From Arthrobacter sp. RIT-PI-e (GTDB taxonomy: Bacteria; Actinomycetota; Actinomycetes; Actinomycetales; Micrococcaceae), in the NCBI RefSeq assembly GCF_001187915.1, contig NZ_LGIU01000035.1, forward strand, positions 1 through 64,000: a stretch of 64,000 bases of DNA. Direction: 5' to 3'. Positions within the stretch are counted from its first letter, which is position 1; the number at the start of each line of letters is the position of its first letter. Under the pieces are notes generated by a model, which saw only the letters and a program-made list of their open reading frames with translations, did no database searches and was not told where the DNA came from. Shown in pieces: positions 41,712 through 50,601 of this stretch. The position numbers and the translations under genes are program-made.

Positions 41712-42652
41712 TGGCTCCGGGTATCCGCGTGGGCACGCGGGGCAGTGCCCTCGCGCTGACGCAGACCACCACCGTGGCGGAGCGGGTCTCCGAGCTGGCG
41801 GCGGAGCCCTACGAGCTCGGGCGCGTGCGGACCGAGGGTGACGTCTCCCGGGCGTCGCTCTCGCAGATCGGCGGCACCGGCGTGTTCGTGGCGGCCCCCC
41901 GGGATGCTCTGCTGGAGGACCGGTGCGACGTCGCGGTGCACCCCCTCAAGGACCTCCCCACGCTCCCTGCGCCCGGTCTCACCGTGGCCGCGGTCCCCCA
42001 ACGCGAGGACGTCCGCGACGCCCTGTGCGCACGGGACCGCCTGACGCTGGCCCCCCTGCCCGACGGCGCACGCGTGGGTACCGGGTCCCCGCGCCGGGCC
42101 GCCCAGCTCCGGGCTGCGCGCCCGGGCCTGGAGGTGGTGGACATCCGCGGGAACGTGGACACCCGGCTCGGCCGGGTGGCAGGTCTCGTGGTCGGCGCAC
42201 CGGGTGACCTCGACGCCGTCGTCCTCGCCGCCGCCGGGCTCCTCCGGCTGGGGCGTGAAGAGGCGATCACCGAGTTCATCGACACCGACGTGATGCTGCC
42301 CGCCCCGGGGCAGGGCGCCCTCGCGGTCGAGCGCAGGGAGGAAGCCGCCGCACCGCTGACGGATGCGCTCGCCTCCTACGACCACCTCCCCACCCGGCTG
42401 GCCGTCACCGCGGAGCGTGCCGTCCTGCTGCAGCTCGAGGCGGGCTGCGCGGCGCCCATCGGCGCGCTGGCCCGCATCCGCGGCGACGAACTGGCCCTGG
42501 AAGCCGTGGTGTGCAGCCTGGACGGACGCTCGGTCCTCCGCCTGACGCGCACCGCCCCGGCCACGGATGCCGTGGCTGCGGCCCGGCTCGGCCTGGAGCT
42601 CGCCGAGGAACTGCTCGCTGCGGGCGCGGCCGACATCGCGCCCCTGAACTAG
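41711..42652 (+). CDS. hemC: Hydroxymethylbilane synthase (porphobilinogen deaminase)
   Basis: A 313-residue enzyme that polymerises four porphobilinogens to hydroxymethylbilane. IRVGTRGSALALTQT opens domain 1, VAVHPLKDLPT and GTGSPRRAAQLRAARP supply substrate-binding residues, and the dipyrromethane cofactor attaches to Cys in LEAGCAAPIGALA. Length is normal. The start overlaps the cpfC stop (TGATG). It is placed before hemD, as expected for sequential steps. Confidence 0.95.
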   Translation: MAPGIRVGTRGSALALTQTTTVAERVSELAAEPYELGRVRTEGDVSRASLSQIGGTGVFVAAPRDALLEDRCDVAVHPLKDLPTLPAPGLTVAAVPQREDVRDALCARDRLTLAPLPDGARVGTGSPRRAAQLRAARPGLEVVDIRGNVDTRLGRVAGLVVGAPGDLDAVVLAAAGLLRLGREEAITEFIDTDVMLPAPGQGALAVERREEAAAPLTDALASYDHLPTRLAVTAERAVLLQLEAGCAAPIGALARIRGDELALEAVVCSLDGRSVLRLTRTAPATDAVAAARLGLELAEELLAAGAADIAPLN

Positions 42653-42659
42653 GCGCCCC

Positions 42660-43547
42660 GTGACCGGACCGACGCCCGGGACCGTGGTGGTGCTGCGGCA
42701 CCCGGCGCGGACCGTCCGGATCGCCGCCGAGCTGGCCGACGCCGGCCTGCGGACCTATGCGATGCCGCTCACCGACGTCGAGCTGCCGCCGGACACCGCT
42801 CCGGTCCGCGCAGCACTCGCGGACCTCGGCCGGGGCACCCACCGGTGGCTCGTGGTGACCAGCGGCAACACCGTCCAGGCGCTCGGGGTCCTCGCAGCGT
42901 CGCTCGGGAGCCCCCTCGCGGACCTGGTCCGCGGGACGGGTACGCGCGTCGCCGCCGTCGGCCCGGCCACCGCACGGGCGCTCGCGGACCAGGGCGTGCC
43001 CGTCCACCTGGTCCCCGAGGACGACGCCTCCTCCGGGGGTCTGCTGCGGCAGTTCCCGAGCGGTCCCGGAACCCTCCTGCTCCCGCAGGCAGATCTGGCG
43101 CCGGACGATCTCCGCGCCGGACTGACGGAGCTCGGTTGGTCGGTGCGGCGGGTGGAGGCCTACCGGACCGTGCCCCACCCGGCGGAGCCGTCCCGGCGGT
43201 TGCCCGGCATCGAGGAACCCGGGACCAGACCCCGGCTGATGTCACCGCAGCAGTTCGCGGACCTCGTACGCTCCGGTGTCCGGCCGGCCGTCGTGTTCAC
43301 CGCCCCGAGCGCCGTGGCGCAGTTCCGTGAAATGCTGGTCGACGTGCCGCCCGCCTTCCACCCCGTGTCCATCGGGCGCACCACGTCGGCCGCCCTGCAG
43401 CAGCAGGGCTGGGGTGCGGGGACGACGGCGCCGAACCCGAGTCCGCAGGGCGTGGCACGCGCCGTCACGGCCGCCCTGACCCCCCGACCGGCGGACCCCG
43501 CCGCCGACGACGCACCCGCAGGACCATCGAACGGAGAACGGCCATGA
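42660..43547 (+). CDS. hemD: Uroporphyrinogen-III synthase
   Basis: A 295-residue protein matching the two-lobed HemD fold with low sequence conservation, as usual: [12 protein letters not shown] and [16 protein letters not shown] are the paired Thr/Ser-rich motifs near the cleft. It closes and inverts hydroxymethylbilane to uroporphyrinogen III. A Pro/Ala-rich C-terminal tail of about 20 residues follows. GTG at 42660 is 7 nt after hemC; the stop overlaps hemB (ATGA). Assignment relies partly on position. Confidence 0.9.
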   Translation: MTGPTPGTVVVLRHPARTVRIAAELADAGLRTYAMPLTDVELPPDTAPVRAALADLGRGTHRWLVVTSGNTVQALGVLAASLGSPLADLVRGTGTRVAAVGPATARALADQGVPVHLVPEDDASSGGLLRQFPSGPGTLLLPQADLAPDDLRAGLTELGWSVRRVEAYRTVPHPAEPSRRLPGIEEPGTRPRLMSPQQFADLVRSGVRPAVVFTAPSAVAQFREMLVDVPPAFHPVSIGRTTSAALQQQGWGAGTTAPNPSPQGVARAVTAALTPRPADPAADDAPAGPSNGERP

Positions 43548-44524
43548 GCTTCCCCCAGCACCGCCCGCGCAGACTGCGCTCCACCCCCGCCATCCGGCGC
43601 ATGGTGGCCGAGTACCGCGTGCACCCCTCCGAACTGGTCCTCCCGGCCTTCATCCGGGAGGGGCTCACCGAGCCCTCGCCCATCCTGTCGATGCCCGGCG
43701 TCGTGCAGCACACCTCCGACTCCTTGAAGCGCGCGGCCGCCGAGGCCGTGGAACGCGGCGTGGGCGGCATCATGCTCTTCGGCATCCCTGAGCACCGCGA
43801 CGCCACGGGCAGCGCGGGGATCGATCCCGACGGCGTGCTGAACCGGGCCATCGCGGACGTCCGCGCCGAGGTGGGTGACTCCCTCGTGGTGATGAGCGAC
43901 GTCTGCCTGGACGAGTTCACGGACCACGGGCACTGCGGTGTGCTCGACGACGCGGGTGCGGTGGACAACGACGCCACCCTGGACCTCTACGCGCAGATGG
44001 CCGTGGAGCAGGCCCGGGCCGGCGCCCACGTGCTCGGCCCCTCCGGGATGATGGACGGGCAGGTGGCGGTGATCCGGCAGGCGCTCGACACGGCCGGGTA
44101 CCAGGACACCGTGGTGCTCGCCTACGCCGCGAAGTACGCCTCGGCGTTCTACGGTCCCTTCCGCGAGGCCGTGGACTCCCAGCTCACCGGGGACCGGAGG
44201 ACCTACCAGATGGACGCGGCGAACCGCCGCGAGGCACTCCTCGAGGTGGAGCTCGACCTCGAGGAGGGCGCCGACATGGTGATGGTCAAGCCGGCCATGA
44301 GCTACCTGGACATCCTGGCCGACGTCGCCGCCATGTCGCCCGTGCCGGTGGCGGCGTACCAGATCTCCGGCGAGTACGCGATGATCGAGGCCGCGGCGGT
44401 CAACGGCTGGATCGACCGGCGCCGCGCCATCGAGGAGTCCGTCCTCGGCATCAAGCGCGCCGGTGCGCAGCTGATCCTCACCTACTGGGCCTCGGAGCTC
44501 GCGCTCTGGCTCGACGAGCACTAA
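43544..44524 (+). CDS. hemB: Delta-aminolevulinic acid dehydratase (porphobilinogen synthase)
   Basis: A 326-residue enzyme that condenses two ALA to porphobilinogen. The Schiff-base lysines are in [13 protein letters not shown] and [11 protein letters not shown]. The metal region [13 protein letters not shown] keeps two cysteines, with Asp where zinc enzymes carry the middle Cys, so it resembles the Mg-activated group more than the three-Cys zinc type. N-terminal [17 protein letters not shown] is typical. It overlaps hemD and is followed after 10 nt by hemL. Confidence 0.95.
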   Translation: MSFPQHRPRRLRSTPAIRRMVAEYRVHPSELVLPAFIREGLTEPSPILSMPGVVQHTSDSLKRAAAEAVERGVGGIMLFGIPEHRDATGSAGIDPDGVLNRAIADVRAEVGDSLVVMSDVCLDEFTDHGHCGVLDDAGAVDNDATLDLYAQMAVEQARAGAHVLGPSGMMDGQVAVIRQALDTAGYQDTVVLAYAAKYASAFYGPFREAVDSQLTGDRRTYQMDAANRREALLEVELDLEEGADMVMVKPAMSYLDILADVAAMSPVPVAAYQISGEYAMIEAAAVNGWIDRRRAIEESVLGIKRAGAQLILTYWASELALWLDEH

Positions 44525-44534
44525 GGAGCCTTCC

Positions 44535-45860
44535 ATGACCATCTCGGAGAACCTGTACGAACGCGCACGCCGGCTCATGCCCGGCGGCGTCAACTCACCC
44601 GTCCGCGCCTTCGGCTCCGTGGGGGGTACGCCGCGCTTCCTCGTGGACGCGCACGGCGCCTACGTCACGGACGCCGACGGGCAGGAGTACGTGGACCTGG
44701 TGGGCTCCTGGGGGCCGGCGCTGCTCGGCCACTCCCACCCCGAGGTCATCGCCGCCGTCCACCGTGCGGTGGACCACGGCCTCACCTTCGGGGCCTCCAC
44801 ACCGGACGAGGCCGAACTCGCGCAGCTCGTGAAGGACCGCGTGCCCGCCGTCGAGCTGCTGCGCATGGTGTCCACCGGGACGGAGGCCACCATGACCGCG
44901 GTACGGCTGGCCCGCGGGTTCACGTCCCGCAATCTCATCGTGAAGTTCGCCGGCTGTTACCACGGCCACGTGGACAGCCTCCTCGCCGCGGCCGGTTCGG
45001 GCGTGGCGACCCTGGCGCTCCCGGGTTCGGCCGGTGTCACGGAGGCGACGACGGCGGAGACCCTCGTGCTCCCGTACAACGACGTCGAGGCCGTGGAGGA
45101 GGCCTTCCGGGTGCACGGCGAGCGGATCGCCGCCGTGATCACCGAGGCCGCCCCCGCCAACATGGGCGTGGTCACGCCCGCGCCGGGCTTCAACGCCTTC
45201 CTGTCCCGCATCACCTCCGAGCACGGAGCCCTGTTCATCGTGGACGAGGTCATGACCGGGTTCCGCACGCACCCCGGCGGCTACTGGAAGCTCACGGGCG
45301 GCGCGGACGACGCCGAGCACCCCTGGACCCCGGACCTGCTGACCTTCGGCAAGGTGATCGGCGGCGGCGTGCCCGCGGCGGCACTCGGCGGCCGTGCCGA
45401 CGTCATGAACTACCTGGCGCCCATCGGACCGGTGTACCAGGCGGGCACCCTGTCGGGGAACCCGCTCGCCATGGCCGCGGGCGTGGCCACCCTCACCGCC
45501 GCCACGGACGAGGTGTACCGGAACGTGGACGCGCGCTCGCTCGAGGTGAGCGAGGCCCTGAGCGCGGCGCTGTCCGGTGCGGGCGTGGACCACTCCATCC
45601 AGCGGGCCGGGAACCTGTTCAGCGTCGCCTTCGGGACGGCCGAGCGCGGGGTGTCGGACTACGCCGATGCCCAGGGCCAGGAAGCCTTCCGCTACGGCCC
45701 GTTCTTCCACTCCATGCTGGACTCCGGTGTCTACCTGCCGCCGTCCGTGTTCGAGGCCTGGTTCCTGTCCGGGGCCCACGACGACGCCGCGCTGGAGCGC
45801 ATCCATGCGGCGCTCCCCGCCGCCGCGAAGGCAGCGGCGGAGGCAGTGCCGGTCGACTGA
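44535..45860 (+). CDS. hemL: Glutamate-1-semialdehyde 2,1-aminomutase
   Basis: A 441-residue PLP enzyme that makes 5-aminolevulinate from the HemA product. Visible: [16 protein letters not shown] at the N-terminus, [35 protein letters not shown], the Asp in [11 protein letters not shown] and the PLP lysine in [16 protein letters not shown] at 44535 has AAGGAG about 6 nt upstream. It is last gene of the heme unit; a G/C-rich hairpin follows. Together with the divergent hemA it completes the C5 route. Confidence 0.95.
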   Translation: MTISENLYERARRLMPGGVNSPVRAFGSVGGTPRFLVDAHGAYVTDADGQEYVDLVGSWGPALLGHSHPEVIAAVHRAVDHGLTFGASTPDEAELAQLVKDRVPAVELLRMVSTGTEATMTAVRLARGFTSRNLIVKFAGCYHGHVDSLLAAAGSGVATLALPGSAGVTEATTAETLVLPYNDVEAVEEAFRVHGERIAAVITEAAPANMGVVTPAPGFNAFLSRITSEHGALFIVDEVMTGFRTHPGGYWKLTGGADDAEHPWTPDLLTFGKVIGGGVPAAALGGRADVMNYLAPIGPVYQAGTLSGNPLAMAAGVATLTAATDEVYRNVDARSLEVSEALSAALSGAGVDHSIQRAGNLFSVAFGTAERGVSDYADAQGQEAFRYGPFFHSMLDSGVYLPPSVFEAWFLSGAHDDAALERIHAALPAAAKAAAEAVPVD

Positions 45861-45877
45861 CGGACCCTCCGTTCCGT

Positions 45878-45908
45878 GGGCCCCGGGTGCGTCGTCGCCC
45901 GGGGTCCC
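45878..45908 (+). terminator. Hairpin terminator after hemL
   Basis: GGGCCCCGGG (45878-45887) pairs with CCCGGGG-T-CCC (45898-45908) around a 10-nt loop. It probably also serves the convergent exonuclease gene. Confidence 0.65.
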
Positions 45909-46007
45909 GGCTCCGCCGACCGGTGCGCTGCTCGTCGGCACGGGATGTCGGCCTGGGATGTCGTCCGGGCGATGCCGTTTCGGACCTAAGCCGCCGGGCC
46001 GGAGCGG

Positions 46008-46769
46008 TCAGCTCGTGACGCCGATGGCGGTGGCGCCGGATTGCGGGGAGCCGGTGAGGGTGTCCGCTCCTGTGGGCGGCGGTACGACACCCACCACCGG
46101 CCAGGCCCGCTCGATCACCGCCGTCGGGTCCGTGCGTCGCAGGTACTCCTCGAAGCTGGCGGACTGGCGCTCCGCCCAGCCGATCAGGGAGGCATGGAGT
46201 TCGATGGCGGGGCAGCGCAGGAAGGGGTAGTGCTCGGCGAGGACCAGGCCCACCTGCAGCGTGGCCAGGACGTCCGCGGCGGAGGTGTGGGCGTTCTCGA
46301 AGCGGATCCCGTAGTGCTCGCAGAGCGCCGTGAGGGTCCGCTTGCCCTTCCGGTAACGGTCCGCCTGCTTGTCCATGATGTACGGGTCGATCACCGGGGT
46401 GGGGGTCGGGACGGACACCCCGAGGCGGGCGCCCTCGCGGGCCAGCACCGTGAAGTCGTACCGCGCGTTGTAGGCGAGGACCGGCACGCCGGCGTCGAAG
46501 CAGCGGGAGAGGACCGCGGCCACGCCGTCGACCACCTCGACGGCGGGCCTGCCGTGCGAGCGTGCGTGCTCCGTGACGACGCCGTGGATCGCCGCGGCCT
46601 CGTCCGGGATCACCACGCCGGGATCCGCGAGCCACTCATGGTGTTCCAGGAGTGCCCCGTCGGCGTCCACGAGCACCACCGTGGCGGGGACGATCCGGGC
46701 CGTGCGCGGGTCGCGTCCCGGCGGCGCCAGGTCGAAGGCCGCCCGGGGGCCCTGATGCCAGCTCGTCAT
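46008..46769 (-). CDS. DnaQ/DEDDh-like 3'-5' exonuclease with a missing motif-I glutamate
   Basis: A 253-residue RNase T-like exonuclease domain. Motifs II (VLAYNARYDFTVL) and III (HTSAADVLATLQ) look intact, but ExoI, usually DxExTG in this family, reads DLAPPG (about 13-18), so the second metal-binding acid is absent. GAG-ACG-ACG would give DLETTG; the sequence has GCG-CCG-CCG. This implies an inactive enzyme, or a base-call problem. A C-terminal extension of about 60 residues lacks motifs. ATG at 46769 has TACGGT 6 nt upstream. It is divergent from the alkyltransferase-like gene. Confidence 0.82.
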   Translation of the reverse strand: MTSWHQGPRAAFDLAPPGRDPRTARIVPATVVLVDADGALLEHHEWLADPGVVIPDEAAAIHGVVTEHARSHGRPAVEVVDGVAAVLSRCFDAGVPVLAYNARYDFTVLAREGARLGVSVPTPTPVIDPYIMDKQADRYRKGKRTLTALCEHYGIRFENAHTSAADVLATLQVGLVLAEHYPFLRCPAIELHASLIGWAERQSASFEEYLRRTDPTAVIERAWPVVGVVPPPTGADTLTGSPQSGATAIGVTS

Positions 46770-46775
46770 GGCCCA

Positions 46776-46781
46776 ACCGTA
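46776..46781 (-). promoter_or_regulatory. Putative -10 hexamer TACGGT for the exonuclease gene (leaderless)
   Basis: Minus-strand TACGGT, six bases, then the ATG at 46769. Confidence 0.45.
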
Positions 46782-46829
46782 GCGACGACCTCCGACCAAA
46801 TGGCCGCATTCTCCGGCGCGGGGCGTCGA

Positions 46830-46835
46830 TAGGGT
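46830..46835 (+). promoter_or_regulatory. Putative -10 hexamer TAGGGT for the alkyltransferase-like gene (leaderless)
   Basis: TAGGGT, seven bases, then the ATG at 46843. Confidence 0.45.
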
Positions 46836-46842
46836 GGTGCGC

Positions 46843-47259
46843 ATGGAGTCGTTCCCTCCGCGCCAGGTGTTCTCGGTCGCGTACGTGGCCGCCGTGTTCG
46901 CCGTCGTGCGGTCGCCCCCCCCGGCGACGGTGCTGACCTACGGGGACGTCGCCGAGCTGCTGGAGAACGGCGGCGCACGCCAGGTGGGGCGGGCGAGGTC
47001 CATGAGCACGCCGGGGACCCCGGGGTGGCGGGTGCTCCGGGCGGGCGGTCGCCCGCCCCGGGGGCTGGAGCTGCGCGCGCGTCCGCACTACGACGCGGAG
47101 GGTACGCCGCTGCTCCCTACGGCAGACCCGGACCCGATGGTCTACCGTGTGGATCTGCGCAGCGCCCGCTGGTCGCCGTCGTCGGTGGACCAGCTCCGGT
47201 TCGCCCGACTCGGTGCGGTGCTCCGTGGCGAGGCGGACCCGACGGACGCCCAGCCGTAG
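46843..47259 (+). CDS. Alkyltransferase-like (MGMT-family) DNA-binding protein
   Basis: A 138-residue protein with the C-terminal domain fold of O6-alkylguanine alkyltransferase: the helix-turn-helix region VLTYGDVAELLENGGARQVGRA, the RVLRAGG strand and VYRVDLRSARW. The catalytic PCHR motif is absent; at its position is TPGWRV, so it belongs with non-catalytic alkyltransferase-like proteins that flag alkylated guanine for excision repair. The usual Trp-Trp (PWWRV) is Gly-Trp here. It lies just upstream of adnAB, as Rv3204 does in M. tuberculosis. Confidence 0.82.
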   Translation: MESFPPRQVFSVAYVAAVFAVVRSPPPATVLTYGDVAELLENGGARQVGRARSMSTPGTPGWRVLRAGGRPPRGLELRARPHYDAEGTPLLPTADPDPMVYRVDLRSARWSPSSVDQLRFARLGAVLRGEADPTDAQP

Positions 47260-47310
47260 TGTCCTCGCACGGATCCTCCGTTTGTCCGTGCAGTGTGATG
47301 ATGTTGAGCC

Positions 47311-50300
47311 ATGACCAGCACCCTCCCCGACGCCGCGTCCCCGACTCCCGGGAAGGCGCGGACGGCTTCGGACGCCGAGGCGGGGTACGCCGCCGTGCTC
47401 GACTCCCTGGTGGCTGCGCACGGGCAGACCCTGGTACTCGGGGCTCCCGGCAGCGGGAAGTCCTCCCTGCTCACGGACCTGGCCGTCGGCCGCATCGAAT
47501 CCGGTGCGGTCCGTCCTGAAGGTCTGCTCCTGCTCAGCCCCACCCGCGCCACCGCGACACGCCTGCGGGACGAGCTGACCGCCAAGCTGGACCGCAGTAT
47601 CAGCACCGCTCCGGCGCGCACCTGGGCCTCCTACGCCTTCGACCTCATCCGCCGGGCGAAGGCCGAGGGCCGTACCCCGTGGATCCCGCGCCCGCCCCGT
47701 CTCCTCTCCGGCGCCGAGCAGGATCTCATCATCAAGGAACTGCTCACGGGCCACGGTCGTGACGGTGCTCCGGAGCTGCGGTGGCCGGCCGGTCTCGCGC
47801 TGGCGCTGCCGACGCGCGGGTTCCGGCAGGAGATCCGCGACCTCTTCGACCGCGTGAGCGAGTACGGGGTGTCCGCCGGGGAGCTCGCCTCCTGGGGTGA
47901 ACGCTTCGACCGCCCCGACTGGGTGGCCGCGGCCGCGCTGTACCGGGAGTACCGGGACGTCCTCGATCTCCGGACACCGGAGGCGTTCGACCCGGCCGGG
48001 ATCCTCACCGCCGCGCGGGAGATCCTCGAGACCGACGAGGAGTTCCTCGACCAGGAGAGATCCCGGTTGCGGCTGGTCCTCGTGGACGACTACCAGGAGG
48101 CCAATCCTGCGGAGCACGCACTGCTGGGGCTCATCGGGACGGGCACGGACGTGTTGATCACCTCGTGCCCGGACACCGTGGCACAGGGTTTCCGTGGAGC
48201 GCGGCCGGAACTCACGGGACGGTTGTCCGACCTGTTCGAGGGCGGCAGCGGCTTCCGCACGGTGACCCTCCCGACCTCGCTGACCCTCCGGGGCCATCTC
48301 GCCGATGCCTGGGGACAGGTGGCGGAACGGATCGCGACCACCGGTGTCCCCACGGGCTATCGATTTCCAGCAGCACGCAAGGAGACAGGACGGACCGAGG
48401 ACGAGGGCGGGGACGGGGAGAGCCCGGTGGTGTCCGCGCACGTCCTGGACAGTGCCTTCCACGAGCAGCGTTTCATCACGCAGCGGATCCTGGAGGCGCA
48501 CCTGTTCGAGGAGCGCGGGCTGGACGACATCGCCGTGATCGTCCGCAACGGGGCCCAGGTTGCCGCGGTGCAACGTTTCCTGACCTCCCAGGGCATCGCC
48601 GTCAACGTCCCGGCCGCGGAGACGGCGATCCGCGAGGAGCCGGCCGTCCGGCCCCTGCTGGACCTCTACGCGGTGGTGGTGGGGCGGGCGGAGCTCGACA
48701 CGGAGCTCTGCATCTCCCTGCTCACCTCGAGGATCGGCGGGGCAGGGAGCCTCGACGTGCGACGGCTCCGGCAGATCCTGCGCCGCAACGAGCTGCAGCA
48801 CGGCGGCGGGCGCACCAGCGACGACCTCCTGGCCGCGCTGTTCTCCTCGCCCGAGGAGATCGCGGCACTGCCCTCCGAGGGCACACCCGTCCGGAGGCTC
48901 CACCGGATGCTCGAGGAGGGGCGCTCGGCGACCCAGGAGGCCGGCGCCGATCCGGAGAGCGTGCTCTGGGCGCTCTGGTCGGCGTCCGGACTCGCCCGGC
49001 AGTGGTCCGTGGCGGCCCTGTCCGAGGGGCCCTCCTCGGTACGGGCGGATCGCGACCTCGATGCCATGATGGCCCTGTTCCACACTGCGGAGCGGTTCGT
49101 CGAGCAACTACCCGGTGCGGACCCCGAACTGTTCCTGGACTACATCCTCAGCCAGGACATCCCCATGGACACCCTGACCCAGCGCACTGCCCGGCAGGCC
49201 TCGGTGTCGGTCCTGACACCCGCCAGCGCGGCCGGGCGTCACTGGCCCCTCGTGATCGTCGCCGGTGTGCAGGACGGCGTGTGGCCCGACCTCCGCCTGC
49301 GCGGTGAGCTCCTCGGGTCGGGGGAGCTGCGTGCACTGCTGGATCACGGTGCATCCTTCCGCAGCACCCGGGACCCGGTCGCGCTCCTGCAGGACATCCG
49401 GTTCGACGAACTCCGCACCTTCTCCCTCGCCGTGTCCCGTGCCAGTGAGGAACTGGTGGCCTGCGCCGTCTCGTCCCAGGACGAGCAGCCCTCCCAGTTC
49501 CTCGACGTGCTCGATCCGTTGCCGGCGGGTACCACGCAGCGCCCACGCACCGAGGTGCTGCGCCCGGTGACCCTGCGCGCCCTCGTGGCGGAACTGCGGA
49601 AGTTCGCCCAGGACCCGGAGGTCGCGGAGTCGCTCTCCGGTGAGGCCGTACGCCATCTGGGACGCATGGCCGCACTGGAGCCGCCCGTACCCGGGGCCCA
49701 CCCCGCGCAGTGGTGGGGTGCCCTCGGCCTGAGCAGCGAGCAGCCGGTGGTACCGCACGACCAGCCCATCCCGGTCTCGCCCTCGAGGGTGGAATCCGTC
49801 CTCACCTCACCGCTCAGCTGGTTCGTCTCGGCCGCGGGAGGCGAGCGCACCACCGACTTCGCCCGGTCGCTCGGGACCCTCGTCCATCAGATCGCGCAGG
49901 ATCTGCCCGAGGCGAGCGGCGGCGAGTACGTCCGGGAGCTCGAGCGCCGGTGGCCCCAGCTGGGGATCAAGGACACGTGGGAGGGATCGGCCGAGTTCCG
50001 GCGCGCCGAGGCGATGGTGCGCAAGCTCGCGGGCTACGTGCTCTCCATGCGCTCGGCCGGGCGTACCCTGCAGGACACGGAGGTGGACTTCTCGGTGGAT
50101 CTCGATGTCAGGGTGGACGGGGCCGGGCGCATCGCGCGGCTCCGCGGTCAGATCGACAGGCTCGAGCTGGACGCGGAGGGCAGGTTCGTCGTCGTCGACC
50201 TCAAGACGGGGCGGAGTGCGCCCGTGGGCGCCGACATCGCACGGCATCCGCAGCTCGCCGCCTACCAGACGGCGGTGGCCGCCGGGGCGCTGAGCGAGCC

Positions 50301-50601
50301 GGCCGGGGAGGACCCCGGTGCGGGTGCCCGTCCGGCGGATCCCCCGGAGGTCGCGGAGCCGGGAGGCGCGGCGCTGGTGCAGCTCGGGACCGGGACCAAG
50401 GATGTGTCCGTGCAGGAACAGTCCGCCGTGGGTCCCGCTGACACCTGGGCCCGCGGCATGATCGAGGACGCCGCCGGTCTCATGGCCGCGGCGACGTTCG
50501 AGACCATCCACGACCCGCGCCGATCGGGGTACGGCGGCAGCGGCTGCCGCCTGCCCGAGGTGTGCCCGTTGTGCGAGGAAGGCAAGCAGGTGACCCAGTG
50601 A
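47311..50601 (+). CDS. adnA: AdnA-like subunit of the AdnAB helicase-nuclease
   Basis: A 1096-residue protein. An N-terminal UvrD-like motor carries Walker A VLGAPGSGKSSLL (about 43) and a divergent Walker B reading LVDDYQEANP in place of DE.QD, with SCPDTVAQGFRGA as motif III. The C-terminal PD-(D/E)XK RecB-like nuclease shows GQIDRLELD, VVVDLKTGRSAP and PQLAAYQTAV, and ends in GSGCRLPEVCPLCEEG, a cysteine group. AdnAB resects double-strand breaks in mycobacteria. The divergent motor fits the AdnA rather than the AdnB role. It overlaps adnB (GTGA). Confidence 0.88.
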   Translation: MTSTLPDAASPTPGKARTASDAEAGYAAVLDSLVAAHGQTLVLGAPGSGKSSLLTDLAVGRIESGAVRPEGLLLLSPTRATATRLRDELTAKLDRSISTAPARTWASYAFDLIRRAKAEGRTPWIPRPPRLLSGAEQDLIIKELLTGHGRDGAPELRWPAGLALALPTRGFRQEIRDLFDRVSEYGVSAGELASWGERFDRPDWVAAAALYREYRDVLDLRTPEAFDPAGILTAAREILETDEEFLDQERSRLRLVLVDDYQEANPAEHALLGLIGTGTDVLITSCPDTVAQGFRGARPELTGRLSDLFEGGSGFRTVTLPTSLTLRGHLADAWGQVAERIATTGVPTGYRFPAARKETGRTEDEGGDGESPVVSAHVLDSAFHEQRFITQRILEAHLFEERGLDDIAVIVRNGAQVAAVQRFLTSQGIAVNVPAAETAIREEPAVRPLLDLYAVVVGRAELDTELCISLLTSRIGGAGSLDVRRLRQILRRNELQHGGGRTSDDLLAALFSSPEEIAALPSEGTPVRRLHRMLEEGRSATQEAGADPESVLWALWSASGLARQWSVAALSEGPSSVRADRDLDAMMALFHTAERFVEQLPGADPELFLDYILSQDIPMDTLTQRTARQASVSVLTPASAAGRHWPLVIVAGVQDGVWPDLRLRGELLGSGELRALLDHGASFRSTRDPVALLQDIRFDELRTFSLAVSRASEELVACAVSSQDEQPSQFLDVLDPLPAGTTQRPRTEVLRPVTLRALVAELRKFAQDPEVAESLSGEAVRHLGRMAALEPPVPGAHPAQWWGALGLSSEQPVVPHDQPIPVSPSRVESVLTSPLSWFVSAAGGERTTDFARSLGTLVHQIAQDLPEASGGEYVRELERRWPQLGIKDTWEGSAEFRRAEAMVRKLAGYVLSMRSAGRTLQDTEVDFSVDLDVRVDGAGRIARLRGQIDRLELDAEGRFVVVDLKTGRSAPVGADIARHPQLAAYQTAVAAGALSEPAGEDPGAGARPADPPEVAEPGGAALVQLGTGTKDVSVQEQSAVGPADTWARGMIEDAAGLMAAATFETIHDPRRSGYGGSGCRLPEVCPLCEEGKQVTQ

